This document shows, piece after piece, positions 56,601-64,000 of a stretch of 64,000 nt of DNA. The stretch covers positions 1 through 64,000 of the forward strand of contig JAOXRS010000253.1 in the NCBI GenBank assembly GCA_025800385.1, given 5' to 3'. This DNA comes from Candidatus Albibeggiatoa sp. nov. NOAA (GTDB taxonomy: Bacteria; Pseudomonadota; Gammaproteobacteria; Beggiatoales; Beggiatoaceae). Within the stretch, counting starts at the first letter, position 1, and each line of letters starts with the position of its first letter. The position numbers were made by a program, and so were the translations under genes. The notes beneath the pieces are model-generated. The model was not told where the DNA came from. It made no database searches and saw only the letters and a program-made list of their open reading frames with translations.

Positions 56601-58027
56601 TAGAACTTGTCTCCTATTAAAAATTCCAATGCACGGTCAAGACGAATATGCGGGATTCGATTACCGTTGCCATTGGTTAAACGCGGTGGTTTAAATTCAA
56701 CAAAATTAAAGCGTCCATCAACCCATTCTTCAGGCAGTGGAATATCAGTTGGCACTTCCCCTGGGAATAGTGCGATTGGCTGATTGCTGTCTAATGGTAC
56801 GCCTTTAATACAAGATATTTTTTGCCCTTGAAATTGTGTGTGCGCGGCCTGTGTACATTTTACCGATGACAGGGCTAAGGTCTCAGTAGTAACACCTTCA
56901 AAAATCACATCATTATATGATTGCGTAAGCATTTGTTGTAAAAAACGTTCTAAATTGGGTAATTGGTTTGGCGTGACATGATCGGCTTTGGTTGCCGCAA
57001 ACAACAAGCGATCAATTTTCAGCCCAAATAATTTATTCATCAAACCCGTTTTACCATATTCAAAACTGCGCAATACCATATTCAAGGCTTCACGCATATC
57101 AGTGAAACTAGCATGACCAATATTAAACGCCCGCAACATATCGACCAAGACAATTTGACGATCAAAGCTAGAAAAATGCTCGGTATAAAATTTTTTCACT
57201 ACGTGTTCTTTGTAAGACTCGTAGCGTTTTTTCATAATTAAAAAGAAGCTTTCCGCTGCCTGCGTTGTACCTGAAGGGAGTTCCAAAACTGGGCAAAATT
57301 CTAATAATGGTGCACCTTTTAAATCCCCTGGCATGGTGAAACGACCCGGTTGCAACAAGCTCATATTGTATTGTCTGTCTTTGCAACGATGCAAAAATTC
57401 TGTGTACAACTCAGAGGCCTTGCGCAAAGTTTCATCTGTGACTTGCCCCGTCACATCTTGCTGTGCCATAAACTCACGCCAGTCTTTCGATAAACTTAAA
57501 CGGGGTTCATGTTGGCACATATCTGCAATTTGCATTGACCAGTCTTCATAACTTAATTCTAGCAGAGGCAAATCTAAAAGCCATTCCCCTGGATAATCTA
57601 CAATATCCACAAATAGGGTGTTAACAGGATTGACCTTTTTAACTAACGCATTATCAGTTTGATAGCGGATTGCAACACGAATTTGACTCAAGCCGCTGGT
57701 AGGTTCTGGCCAAAGTGGGCTCTCTTGGCACAACTGTTCGATTGATGGATCATAACGAAAGGCAGGAATGTGCATGTCAGGGTGATGCATGAGTTTCGTA
57801 CCTTGCAAACGCCCACTGCTAACGATATGGAAAAACGGTAAATGTGAACCTTCCAGACCATGCAAAAGCTGATGCACTAAAGAGGTAATAAATACTGTTT
57901 TACCACTACGACTTAGACCCGTCACCGCTAATTTCACTTGGCGATCAAAAGTACGGTTGAGTCTTTCTTTTAAATTGGCTTTTGATAGCTGAGACAACCA
58001 TTTATTGGCTTGCTCTGGCACTTCCAC
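56600..58027 (-). CDS. ycjX: YcjX family P-loop GTPase
   Basis: The 475-residue cytoplasmic protein has the P-loop GLSRSGKT about residue 37 and TLFVDIVDYPGEWLLDL, the YcjX version of a switch/DxxG element. LLFAATKADHV is an NKxD-like guanine motif with TKAD. It is the DUF463 family, paired with ycjF immediately downstream. The start is GTG at 58027, after GGAGAG; no alternative start is better supported. It is thought to act in stress responses, but its reaction partner is unknown. Confidence 0.92.
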   Translation of the reverse strand: MEVPEQANKWLSQLSKANLKERLNRTFDRQVKLAVTGLSRSGKTVFITSLVHQLLHGLEGSHLPFFHIVSSGRLQGTKLMHHPDMHIPAFRYDPSIEQLCQESPLWPEPTSGLSQIRVAIRYQTDNALVKKVNPVNTLFVDIVDYPGEWLLDLPLLELSYEDWSMQIADMCQHEPRLSLSKDWREFMAQQDVTGQVTDETLRKASELYTEFLHRCKDRQYNMSLLQPGRFTMPGDLKGAPLLEFCPVLELPSGTTQAAESFFLIMKKRYESYKEHVVKKFYTEHFSSFDRQIVLVDMLRAFNIGHASFTDMREALNMVLRSFEYGKTGLMNKLFGLKIDRLLFAATKADHVTPNQLPNLERFLQQMLTQSYNDVIFEGVTTETLALSSVKCTQAAHTQFQGQKISCIKGVPLDSNQPIALFPGEVPTDIPLPEEWVDGRFNFVEFKPPRLTNGNGNRIPHIRLDRALEFLIGDKF

Positions 58028-58197
58028 AAGTTTCTCTCCGTCATTTTCTTGGTTGATAGCTATTATATACCATGGAATAGAAATTAAATAACTTATATCA
58101 GAACTGATTGAAACTCAAAATTGATAACGCACATTGATTGTAGTATCTAGCTCGGCTATATTGTGTTTTTATCTTATTTTTAAGGTTTAATTAAAAT

Positions 58198-58563
58198 ATG
58201 GTTACAATTACTTCCAGTGAACTGGATCAATTCCGCACTGCTTTTCAAGATAATGATGATGCACAAGATGCCTTGGATATATTAGAAAACTGCAATGGCA
58301 ATTTGCAAGATGCTGCTAGCATTATTATAGGTATAGAAAAAAATGAATATCATCTTGGAGATCAAGATTGGGTTGATTTTGAAAATATTATAAAAGATTT
58401 ACGTAAAGTTGTTTGTAATCAAGCATTCGAAGCTGCATTTGTCAGCTCATTAACTGGTGCTTTAGAATATTTGGTAGGAAAGGAGTTAGGTTTTTCAAAA
58501 GTGTTTTTAACCTTTTTTGTAGTATATCTTTCCCATCAAGGTTTTGAGTATTTCTGCAATTAA
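58198..58563 (+). CDS. Small accessory protein opening the CHAT-VMAP-MoxR-vWA cluster
   Basis: The 121-residue protein has a helical N-terminal half with the UBA-like pattern DALDILENCNGNLQDAASII (about 24-43). A hydrophobic C-terminal part (about 75-118, with FLTFFVVYLSHQG) may be a membrane or core helix. I do not recognise a named family; small proteins with an ALxxLExCxGxLxDAA pattern accompany conflict-system effectors by recall. It lies 8 bases from the CHAT gene, in one operon with it. An effector-associated adaptor is one reading. Confidence 0.5.
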   Translation: MVTITSSELDQFRTAFQDNDDAQDALDILENCNGNLQDAASIIIGIEKNEYHLGDQDWVDFENIIKDLRKVVCNQAFEAAFVSSLTGALEYLVGKELGFSKVFLTFFVVYLSHQGFEYFCN

Positions 58564-58571
58564 AATTAATT

Positions 58572-59852
58572 ATGCCGAAAACAAAAGTTTTAATATGTGC
58601 TACAGCTCCTCTTGATTCAGGAGGAACACGTTCTCATGTACAGTTTGATGAAATTAGAAAAATTCTCAAGGATAGAGGCTTCGATGTGTTGGATTTAGTA
58701 ACAACATTTGAAAAGTTAAATCACGATTTATCCTTATATAAGCCGAGTATTGTACATTTTATCGGACATGCTAGTAAAAAAGGGTTCTACTTAGAAAACA
58801 AAGAAGGTAGAAAAACTCTTATAACTACAAAGCAATTAATTGAACTCTTCAAAAAATACTCTGAGTCTATTCAATGCGTATTCTTAAATGCTTGTAATTC
58901 AGATGTTTTAGCTGAAAAGACTGCTTCTTATGTTGATTGTGCTATTGGTATTGAAAATAAAGTAGATGTTAATATTGCAATAAACTTAGCCAAATTATTT
59001 TATGAATATTTAGTAAGTGAAAATAATAAACTTGAGTACAAGAGTGCTTTTAACCATATTCTTAATTGCATGTCCCAAGATTCAAAAGCACTTCCAAAGT
59101 TTTTTGATAAAAAAAATATAAAACAAAGCTCGCAACAAGAGTCTTCACCTTATTTACAAATAGAACTATTTCTTAAAAATAAAGGTGGTGAAACTTACAC
59201 ATTCAAGGCATGGTTTTATGATGAGGATATTTATACACAAGACAATATCACTTTAAATAAAATACCTGAATTACTTGACAAAACATTGGATCAAATAGAC
59301 AGCAACCTTGAATCTAATGCTGAACCTCTCACAATAGAGTTTTTCCTTTCTCAAGATTTACTCAATCAAGATATAGAATATTACTGCTTACCTAATGACC
59401 ATATTCCTATCGGAAGAGATTACAAAATCATTATTCGCTCATGGGAACGTTTAAGAAAGCATAAATCAGCTTTTCGTCGTTGTCGTCTTTGTTGGAATAA
59501 AAAAGAATTACCAAAGAATTTTATTTTTCCTGACCAAAATTTAAATATTATTTTTGATTTGATTATTGATGATGGTATGCCAATACTTATTTGGTTTAGA
59601 AAAAAATATTCTGAAAAAATATTACAGGAATTGGAAGAGTATATCTTAAAACATGAGATAGGACAGTTACCTGAAGCAATTTATAAAATAAGGGCTCATT
59701 TTTGGAAGAAAAGTAAAAAGCAGCATATAGGACATTTATCTTTGTTATGGGAAGATATGAGCAGAGTTCCCCCTGATGTGATGAATAAATTTGACAATGA
59801 ATCTTACCAAGAGAGCCAAGCTCATAGTATTCAAAACCGTAGAGAGTTATAA
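58572..59852 (+). CDS. CHAT protease fused to VMAP-C domain
   Basis: The 426-residue protein has an N-terminal CHAT (caspase-like) domain (about 1-190) with the dyad His66 in VHFIGHASKKG and Cys108 in VFLNACNS, both intact. The C-terminal half (about 240-415) matches the VMAP-C pattern: LTIEFFLSQDLLN, YKIIIRSWERLRKH, a Trp-rich middle, LPEAIYKIRAHFW, and HLSLLWEDMSRVPPD near the end. VMAP proteins are the third component of predicted MoxR-vWA-VMAP conflict systems, carrying the effector. Here the effector is a likely active protease. The gene is very AT-rich. The MoxR gene starts 11 bases after it. Confidence 0.85.
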   Translation: MPKTKVLICATAPLDSGGTRSHVQFDEIRKILKDRGFDVLDLVTTFEKLNHDLSLYKPSIVHFIGHASKKGFYLENKEGRKTLITTKQLIELFKKYSESIQCVFLNACNSDVLAEKTASYVDCAIGIENKVDVNIAINLAKLFYEYLVSENNKLEYKSAFNHILNCMSQDSKALPKFFDKKNIKQSSQQESSPYLQIELFLKNKGGETYTFKAWFYDEDIYTQDNITLNKIPELLDKTLDQIDSNLESNAEPLTIEFFLSQDLLNQDIEYYCLPNDHIPIGRDYKIIIRSWERLRKHKSAFRRCRLCWNKKELPKNFIFPDQNLNIIFDLIIDDGMPILIWFRKKYSEKILQELEEYILKHEIGQLPEAIYKIRAHFWKKSKKQHIGHLSLLWEDMSRVPPDVMNKFDNESYQESQAHSIQNRREL

Positions 59853-59863
59853 GGACAAACATT

Positions 59864-60808
59864 ATGATAAATGAAGACTGGTGGATTTATGAAGGTACAA
59901 AAACACTTGAAGATTTACCAGCCCCTCCACCTTGGCGTAGATTGACTGCAACAGTCCAAAGAGGGGAAAAATTTGAACCTAATGAACAAGAAAAACAAAT
60001 GGTCAATGCTGCCCTATATTTACGTCGTCCTTTACTCATTACGGGTAAACCGGGGGTAGGCAAAACTTCATTAGCTTATGCGGTTGCTCATAAACTGGGG
60101 TTAAAAATATTGCGCTGGTCAATTACAACACAAACAACATTACAAGATGGTTTGTATAGCTATGATGCCATTGGACGTTTACAAGACGCATCTCTTGCAA
60201 AAAATAACAGTACTGCACAGCCTAACATTAGTAAATATTTGCATCTGGGTTCTTTGGGGACTGCGCTTGCTGATTCCAAGGAAAAATTGCACGTATTGTT
60301 GATTGATGAAATTGATAAAAGTGACATTGATTTGCCTAATAATTTGCTGCACATTTTTGAAGAAGGTGGGTTTCCAATTCCTGAATTAGAGCGTTTGGAT
60401 GAAGAAAAGCAAGAGATTTTTACTTATGATAAGACCAAAACAGTCACAATAGAAAATGGAAAAGTGCATTGTCATCATTTTCCATTAGTCATTATGACCA
60501 GTAATGGTGAACGTGAATTTCCACCTGCCTTCTTGCGCCGTTGTTTGCGTTTAGAAATGTCATTACCTGATGAAAATAAGTTGAAAAAAATTATAACAGC
60601 ACATTTTGGCGAACAATCAAAATATCAAACGCAAATAGACGCTTTAGTTGAGCAATTTATTAAGCTACGTGACGAAGATGAAAAAGAGGTTACAACTGAT
60701 CAGTTACTCAATGCCTTTTTTCTTAAATTAAACAATGTTGATGTGCTTGATGATGCAAATTTATTAGATGCTTTGTGGCAATCACTATCTGATTTTCCTA
60801 CAAGATAA
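59864..60808 (+). CDS. MoxR-type AAA+ ATPase of the ternary cluster
   Basis: The 314-residue ATPase has Walker A GKPGVGKT (61-68), Walker B VLLIDEIDK (Asp148, Glu149), a sensor-like IMTSNGEREFPPAFLRR with arginine-finger candidates, and a helical lid. Compared with typical MoxR it carries a short N-terminal extension (WWIYEGT and PPPWRR). MoxR proteins work as chaperone-like motors with a vWA partner. Here the vWA-type gene begins 2 bases after its stop, and a VMAP-type gene ends 11 bases before it. Its likely job is ATP-driven control of the other two proteins. Confidence 0.9.
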   Translation: MINEDWWIYEGTKTLEDLPAPPPWRRLTATVQRGEKFEPNEQEKQMVNAALYLRRPLLITGKPGVGKTSLAYAVAHKLGLKILRWSITTQTTLQDGLYSYDAIGRLQDASLAKNNSTAQPNISKYLHLGSLGTALADSKEKLHVLLIDEIDKSDIDLPNNLLHIFEEGGFPIPELERLDEEKQEIFTYDKTKTVTIENGKVHCHHFPLVIMTSNGEREFPPAFLRRCLRLEMSLPDENKLKKIITAHFGEQSKYQTQIDALVEQFIKLRDEDEKEVTTDQLLNAFFLKLNNVDVLDDANLLDALWQSLSDFPTR

Positions 60809-60810
60809 AT

Positions 60811-63800
60811 ATGAAAATTTCTGATTCATTACTGACTGAATTGTATAATAATAGTGCTGAAGAATTAGCCGAAGTATTGTGGTTTGCAACAAAAATTAAA
60901 TCTTCGGTTGTTTCAGCAAAAAACGTCATATTGGATGAAAAGCCAATCACACCACAATTAGATTCACCTTCTGATGATGAATACGAAGAGCCTCCACAGT
61001 TGGAAAATAGACCTGATGATATTCAAGAAACTGAGCCAGATTTAATACCCACTGCTGAAATACCTCAAACATACCCGCTTGTACCTAAAACAAATAATTC
61101 AACAGGTCATCCTATTCGAGTACCCGCGACGACAATGTTGTCAGGTGTGTTGAAGTTGGAAAAAGCGTTACGCCCTTTAATGATAAAAGTTCCTTCTCGC
61201 AGGAAGTTTGTTTTGGATGAAGCTGCTACTGTGCAGCAAATTGCAGAACAAGATATTTGGTTGCCTGTTTTAAAAGGTGTGTCAGAGCGTTGGTTTAAAA
61301 TTGTTTTAGTGGTTGACCAAAGTGCTTCTATGAAAGTGTGGCAATCCACTATTTATGAATGGCGCAAATTGTTGCAACGACATACTGCATTTCAGAGTGT
61401 ACATACGATTAAGTTAGAAGCTAGCGAACAAGATATTAAGTTGTATACAGGTTCTCGTCTTTGTCATAAGGAATCAATTGTTGATCCTTTGGGACAGCAG
61501 CTTATTTTGATTGCCAGTGATTGTGCGTCACCTGCTTGGTATTCAGGGCAAATTGCAGAATTATTAGAGTTTTTGGGAAAATCGAATCCTATCACCATTG
61601 TACAAATGTTACCGCAATGGATGTGGACAAGTAGCGGACTGGTTGAGGCGGCAAGGGTTAATTTTCATGCAAAAGTGCCGAGTTCGCCAAATACGAAATT
61701 GGTTGTTGATGATGATTGGTTAGATGAGTTGCCAAAAGGTATGAATGTACCTGTGGTGACATTAGAGCCTGAGTCGTTATCATTTTGGTCTCGCAGTTTG
61801 ATGGGAAAACCTAATGCTTGGATTTCTGGGGTTATTTTTAAGCCAAGTGATAAACAGAAAGCATTTTTTGCACAAATTGAAGAAAAGATTGAAACACTCA
61901 AGCCCCTTTCTGCTGAACAGCGTTTACAGCGTTTTCGCGCAACTGCCTCTCCAACTGCGCAAGAGTTGGTGGAGTATTTGGCGGCCGCACCTTTGTCTTT
62001 GGATGTAATGCGTTTAGTGCAGTGTGTGATGTTGCCTGAGTCGCGGCAAGTGCATTTGGCAGAGATTTTTTTAAGTGGTTTGATTAAGCGGGCAGAAGCG
62101 CATGAGTATATTGAGTATGAGTTTCATGAAGGTGTGCGGGATTTGTTGTTGGAGTCGGCGTTGTTGCCTGATTCGGTTGATGTGTTGAAAGCGGTTTCAA
62201 AATATTTGATGCAACATTGGGGCTGTCCTTTGGATTTCCAAGCAATTTTGGTTAATCCGAATGAACTTGAAGGCAAAGTCATTGGTGGACAACATCATAA
62301 ATTTGCAGAGATTAATGGGAAGATTCTAGAACAGCTTGGTGGAGAATATGCTGTTATAGCTAGACGTTTGCAGCCTAAGAAGAAATTAGATTCAGAGACC
62401 CACTCAAGTGAAAAGAAAGAAAAATATGGGGTTAATAAAGGAAATAAAAAGAAAATTTTATTAATGCTAGCGGCTAATCCTAAAGATACAGGGTATCTAT
62501 TCTCAAGCGAAGAAGCAGAAGAGATTAAAAATGCTCTACTCAATTCTGATAGTTTTGAAGTAGTTGATAAATTAGCTGTAAGCAAGGATGATTTTATAAG
62601 CACAATACAGAAAGAAGTACCAGATATTGTGCATTTTGGTGGCTATATTGGAAGTAGTAAGGGTATTATCTTTAAAGATAAATATGGAAAAAAAGTGAAT
62701 ATAAGAAATGATGAGCTTATTAATTTTTTTCAAGCAGATGAAAAAAATATAGATTGTGTTGTGTTAAATACTTCTTCTAAAGAATCTAGTGCAGCAGAGA
62801 ATATTGCTCAATATGTGAAATATGTTATTGATATAAAAAAAGACGAGACTGATAAAGTAGCTAGAGACTTTTCAGTTAGCTTTTATAATGCGTTAGAGGC
62901 TGGTAAAGATATTGAAAGAGCATTTGAAGAAGCAAAAAATTTTGTTACTCTTGAAACAGATACAAAACAAGAAAGTTATCCTATTTTATTAAAAAGAGGA
63001 AGGCTCACAACTTCTCTCAAAACTTTTGAAGAAATATTAAATAATCCATTAGAAGATGGTGGATACGGAAACTGGGAATATTCACTAGAACATAAGTTTG
63101 GGTTTCAAAATCGAGTAGATGAAATAAAGTCTATTATGAATCCCTTACATGCTTTATCTGTTATTGATGCTCCTTATGGATATGGAAAATCAGCTCTGTT
63201 ACTACAATTAAAACACAAGTTTACTCAAAAAGGTTATCAGTGTATTGGAATAGATTTAGAAAAAGAATTGATTTTGAATAAGAGTATGATAGAAAATATG
63301 AACCTTATTAGAGATAGAGTAAGAGATTTAAAAAAAGTTGTACTAATGTTTGATAATACAGAAAAGCTGAAAAATGAACAATTTGAAGCTTTACAAGAAA
63401 TAATTCTAAAAAGCTATGAATATTTTTTTATATCAAGGGAATTCAGAGTTATATTTTCTGGGTGTTATATTTCCACTTACAATCAAAAATTTCATTTGGG
63501 AAAAAACTTTAATATTTGTAAGCTAACATCTCTTGATTCTTTTGTTATACAAAATCTTATTACCGAAACTAGTTTAAAAAATGCGAACTCCGAGTATATC
63601 AAAGATTGGACGAAGCTTGTTAACGATATAAGTTGTGGTCATGCAAGAATTGTTATAAAACTTATAGAAAAAATTGAAGAATCCCCTATATATTATCTTG
63701 ATCTAAATAATAAACAGAAAGTTGAGGTTTTTAAAAAGTTTACACTTCCTGAAATAGAAGTAACTATGGCTGAATTAGATGGAGTTGTACAAAAATCTTT

Positions 63801-64000
63801 AAGAAAATTGTCAATATTTAGAAGGTTTAATACTGAAATTATTCAAGAATTAAAAAATAGAAATTATTTATCTCAAGATTTATATGCGACAACACTACTT
63901 AGAAATATTCGTATGACAGGTTTAATACGTGAAAATCAAAGTGAATGGTTTATTGATAGTATTCTTAGAGAATTATTGTTGAAACAAATACAATTGCTCA
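60811..64000 (+). CDS. SAV_2336/vWA-type protein with degenerate CHAT and STAND-like NTPase (3' end off window)
   Basis: The open frame runs from ATG 60811 to the window end without a stop (1063 complete codons). After a Pro/Glu-rich linker, residues about 90-500 resemble SAV_2336-type vWA proteins: RALRPLM, LDEAATVQQIAE, and VVDQSASM with a MIDAS-like D169-x-S171-x-S173. A Lys/Glu-rich linker (about 520-550) leads to a CHAT-like domain (about 551-730) where Tyr612 and Ser655 occupy the catalytic His and Cys places. A P-loop region follows with APYGYGKSA (787-795) and VVLMFDN as Walker B. GC content falls sharply at the linker. It probably regulates or senses through the NTPase while the vWA part contacts MoxR. 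Confidence 0.8.
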   Translation, partial: MKISDSLLTELYNNSAEELAEVLWFATKIKSSVVSAKNVILDEKPITPQLDSPSDDEYEEPPQLENRPDDIQETEPDLIPTAEIPQTYPLVPKTNNSTGHPIRVPATTMLSGVLKLEKALRPLMIKVPSRRKFVLDEAATVQQIAEQDIWLPVLKGVSERWFKIVLVVDQSASMKVWQSTIYEWRKLLQRHTAFQSVHTIKLEASEQDIKLYTGSRLCHKESIVDPLGQQLILIASDCASPAWYSGQIAELLEFLGKSNPITIVQMLPQWMWTSSGLVEAARVNFHAKVPSSPNTKLVVDDDWLDELPKGMNVPVVTLEPESLSFWSRSLMGKPNAWISGVIFKPSDKQKAFFAQIEEKIETLKPLSAEQRLQRFRATASPTAQELVEYLAAAPLSLDVMRLVQCVMLPESRQVHLAEIFLSGLIKRAEAHEYIEYEFHEGVRDLLLESALLPDSVDVLKAVSKYLMQHWGCPLDFQAILVNPNELEGKVIGGQHHKFAEINGKILEQLGGEYAVIARRLQPKKKLDSETHSSEKKEKYGVNKGNKKKILLMLAANPKDTGYLFSSEEAEEIKNALLNSDSFEVVDKLAVSKDDFISTIQKEVPDIVHFGGYIGSSKGIIFKDKYGKKVNIRNDELINFFQADEKNIDCVVLNTSSKESSAAENIAQYVKYVIDIKKDETDKVARDFSVSFYNALEAGKDIERAFEEAKNFVTLETDTKQESYPILLKRGRLTTSLKTFEEILNNPLEDGGYGNWEYSLEHKFGFQNRVDEIKSIMNPLHALSVIDAPYGYGKSALLLQLKHKFTQKGYQCIGIDLEKELILNKSMIENMNLIRDRVRDLKKVVLMFDNTEKLKNEQFEALQEIILKSYEYFFISREFRVIFSGCYISTYNQKFHLGKNFNICKLTSLDSFVIQNLITETSLKNANSEYIKDWTKLVNDISCGHARIVIKLIEKIEESPIYYLDLNNKQKVEVFKKFTLPEIEVTMAELDGVVQKSLRKLSIFRRFNTEIIQELKNRNYLSQDLYATTLLRNIRMTGLIRENQSEWFIDSILRELLLKQIQLL

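Noticed and set aside
58198-64000. Reading the last gene as a complete CDS
   Set aside because: The frame is open to base 64000 with no stop, so only a partial gene can be reported.

Overview
The window reads as the left end of an assembled contig from an AT-rich gammaproteobacterium. A SoxX-SoxA fusion cytochrome points to sulfur oxidation, nrt and nas/nir genes to nitrate assimilation, and a cobalamin riboswitch plus BtuB to B12 uptake. Together with rlmE-ftsH, ycjX-ycjF, hemN and lspA this suggests a member of the Thiotrichales (Beggiatoa/Thiothrix-like). That placement is inference; no rRNA gene is present. Bases 1-34 are a near-perfect Illumina adapter, not genome.

Layout. 0-12 kb is mostly housekeeping: an ECF sigma factor against the contig edge, purH, a BktB-type thiolase, a small glycosyltransferase-like gene, an SDR/AraC pair, riboswitch-btuB, an orphan antitoxin-like gene and rlmE-ftsH. 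12-15 kb holds a periplasmic binding protein translationally coupled to a membrane SpoIIE/RsbU-type phosphatase. 14.7-27 kb is a nitrogen region (nrtABD transporter, then nirB-nirD-nasA), interrupted by a secreted GH5-CBM2 cellulase and three small genes. A perfect FNR box lies 32 bases from a candidate -10 of nirB. 27-38 kb encodes secreted or envelope proteins: a very large phosphatase/esterase, an NlpC/P60 protein and two pseudopilin-like proteins. 38-50 kb holds soxXA, an orphan Card1-like CARF nuclease, a polytopic membrane protein, a three-gene set (soluble-adenylyl-cyclase-like AAA/TPR protein, small membrane protein, GNV-motif protein) and a thioester-domain surface protein. 51-58 kb returns to core functions (CheR/STAS, hemN-lspA, a TIGR00266 protein, ycjXF).

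The most interesting locus is 58.2 kb to the end of the window. It is a tight same-strand cluster: a small helical protein, a CHAT protease fused to a VMAP-C domain, a MoxR-type AAA+ ATPase, and a very large open-ended protein. That last protein joins a SAV_2336/vWA-type module to a degenerate CHAT-like domain and a STAND-like P-loop NTPase. This matches the predicted MoxR-vWA-VMAP ternary conflict systems, in which an NTPase core is thought to license a protease effector. The fusion of a pseudo-protease and a second NTPase to the vWA component, with a sharp fall in GC at the junction, looks unusual. The gene runs off the window.

Smaller features include several hairpin terminators, two FNR-like boxes, an inverted repeat before the phosphatase gene, and at least two families of short dispersed intergenic repeats. 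No tRNA, rRNA, CRISPR array, insertion sequence or prophage was recognised.
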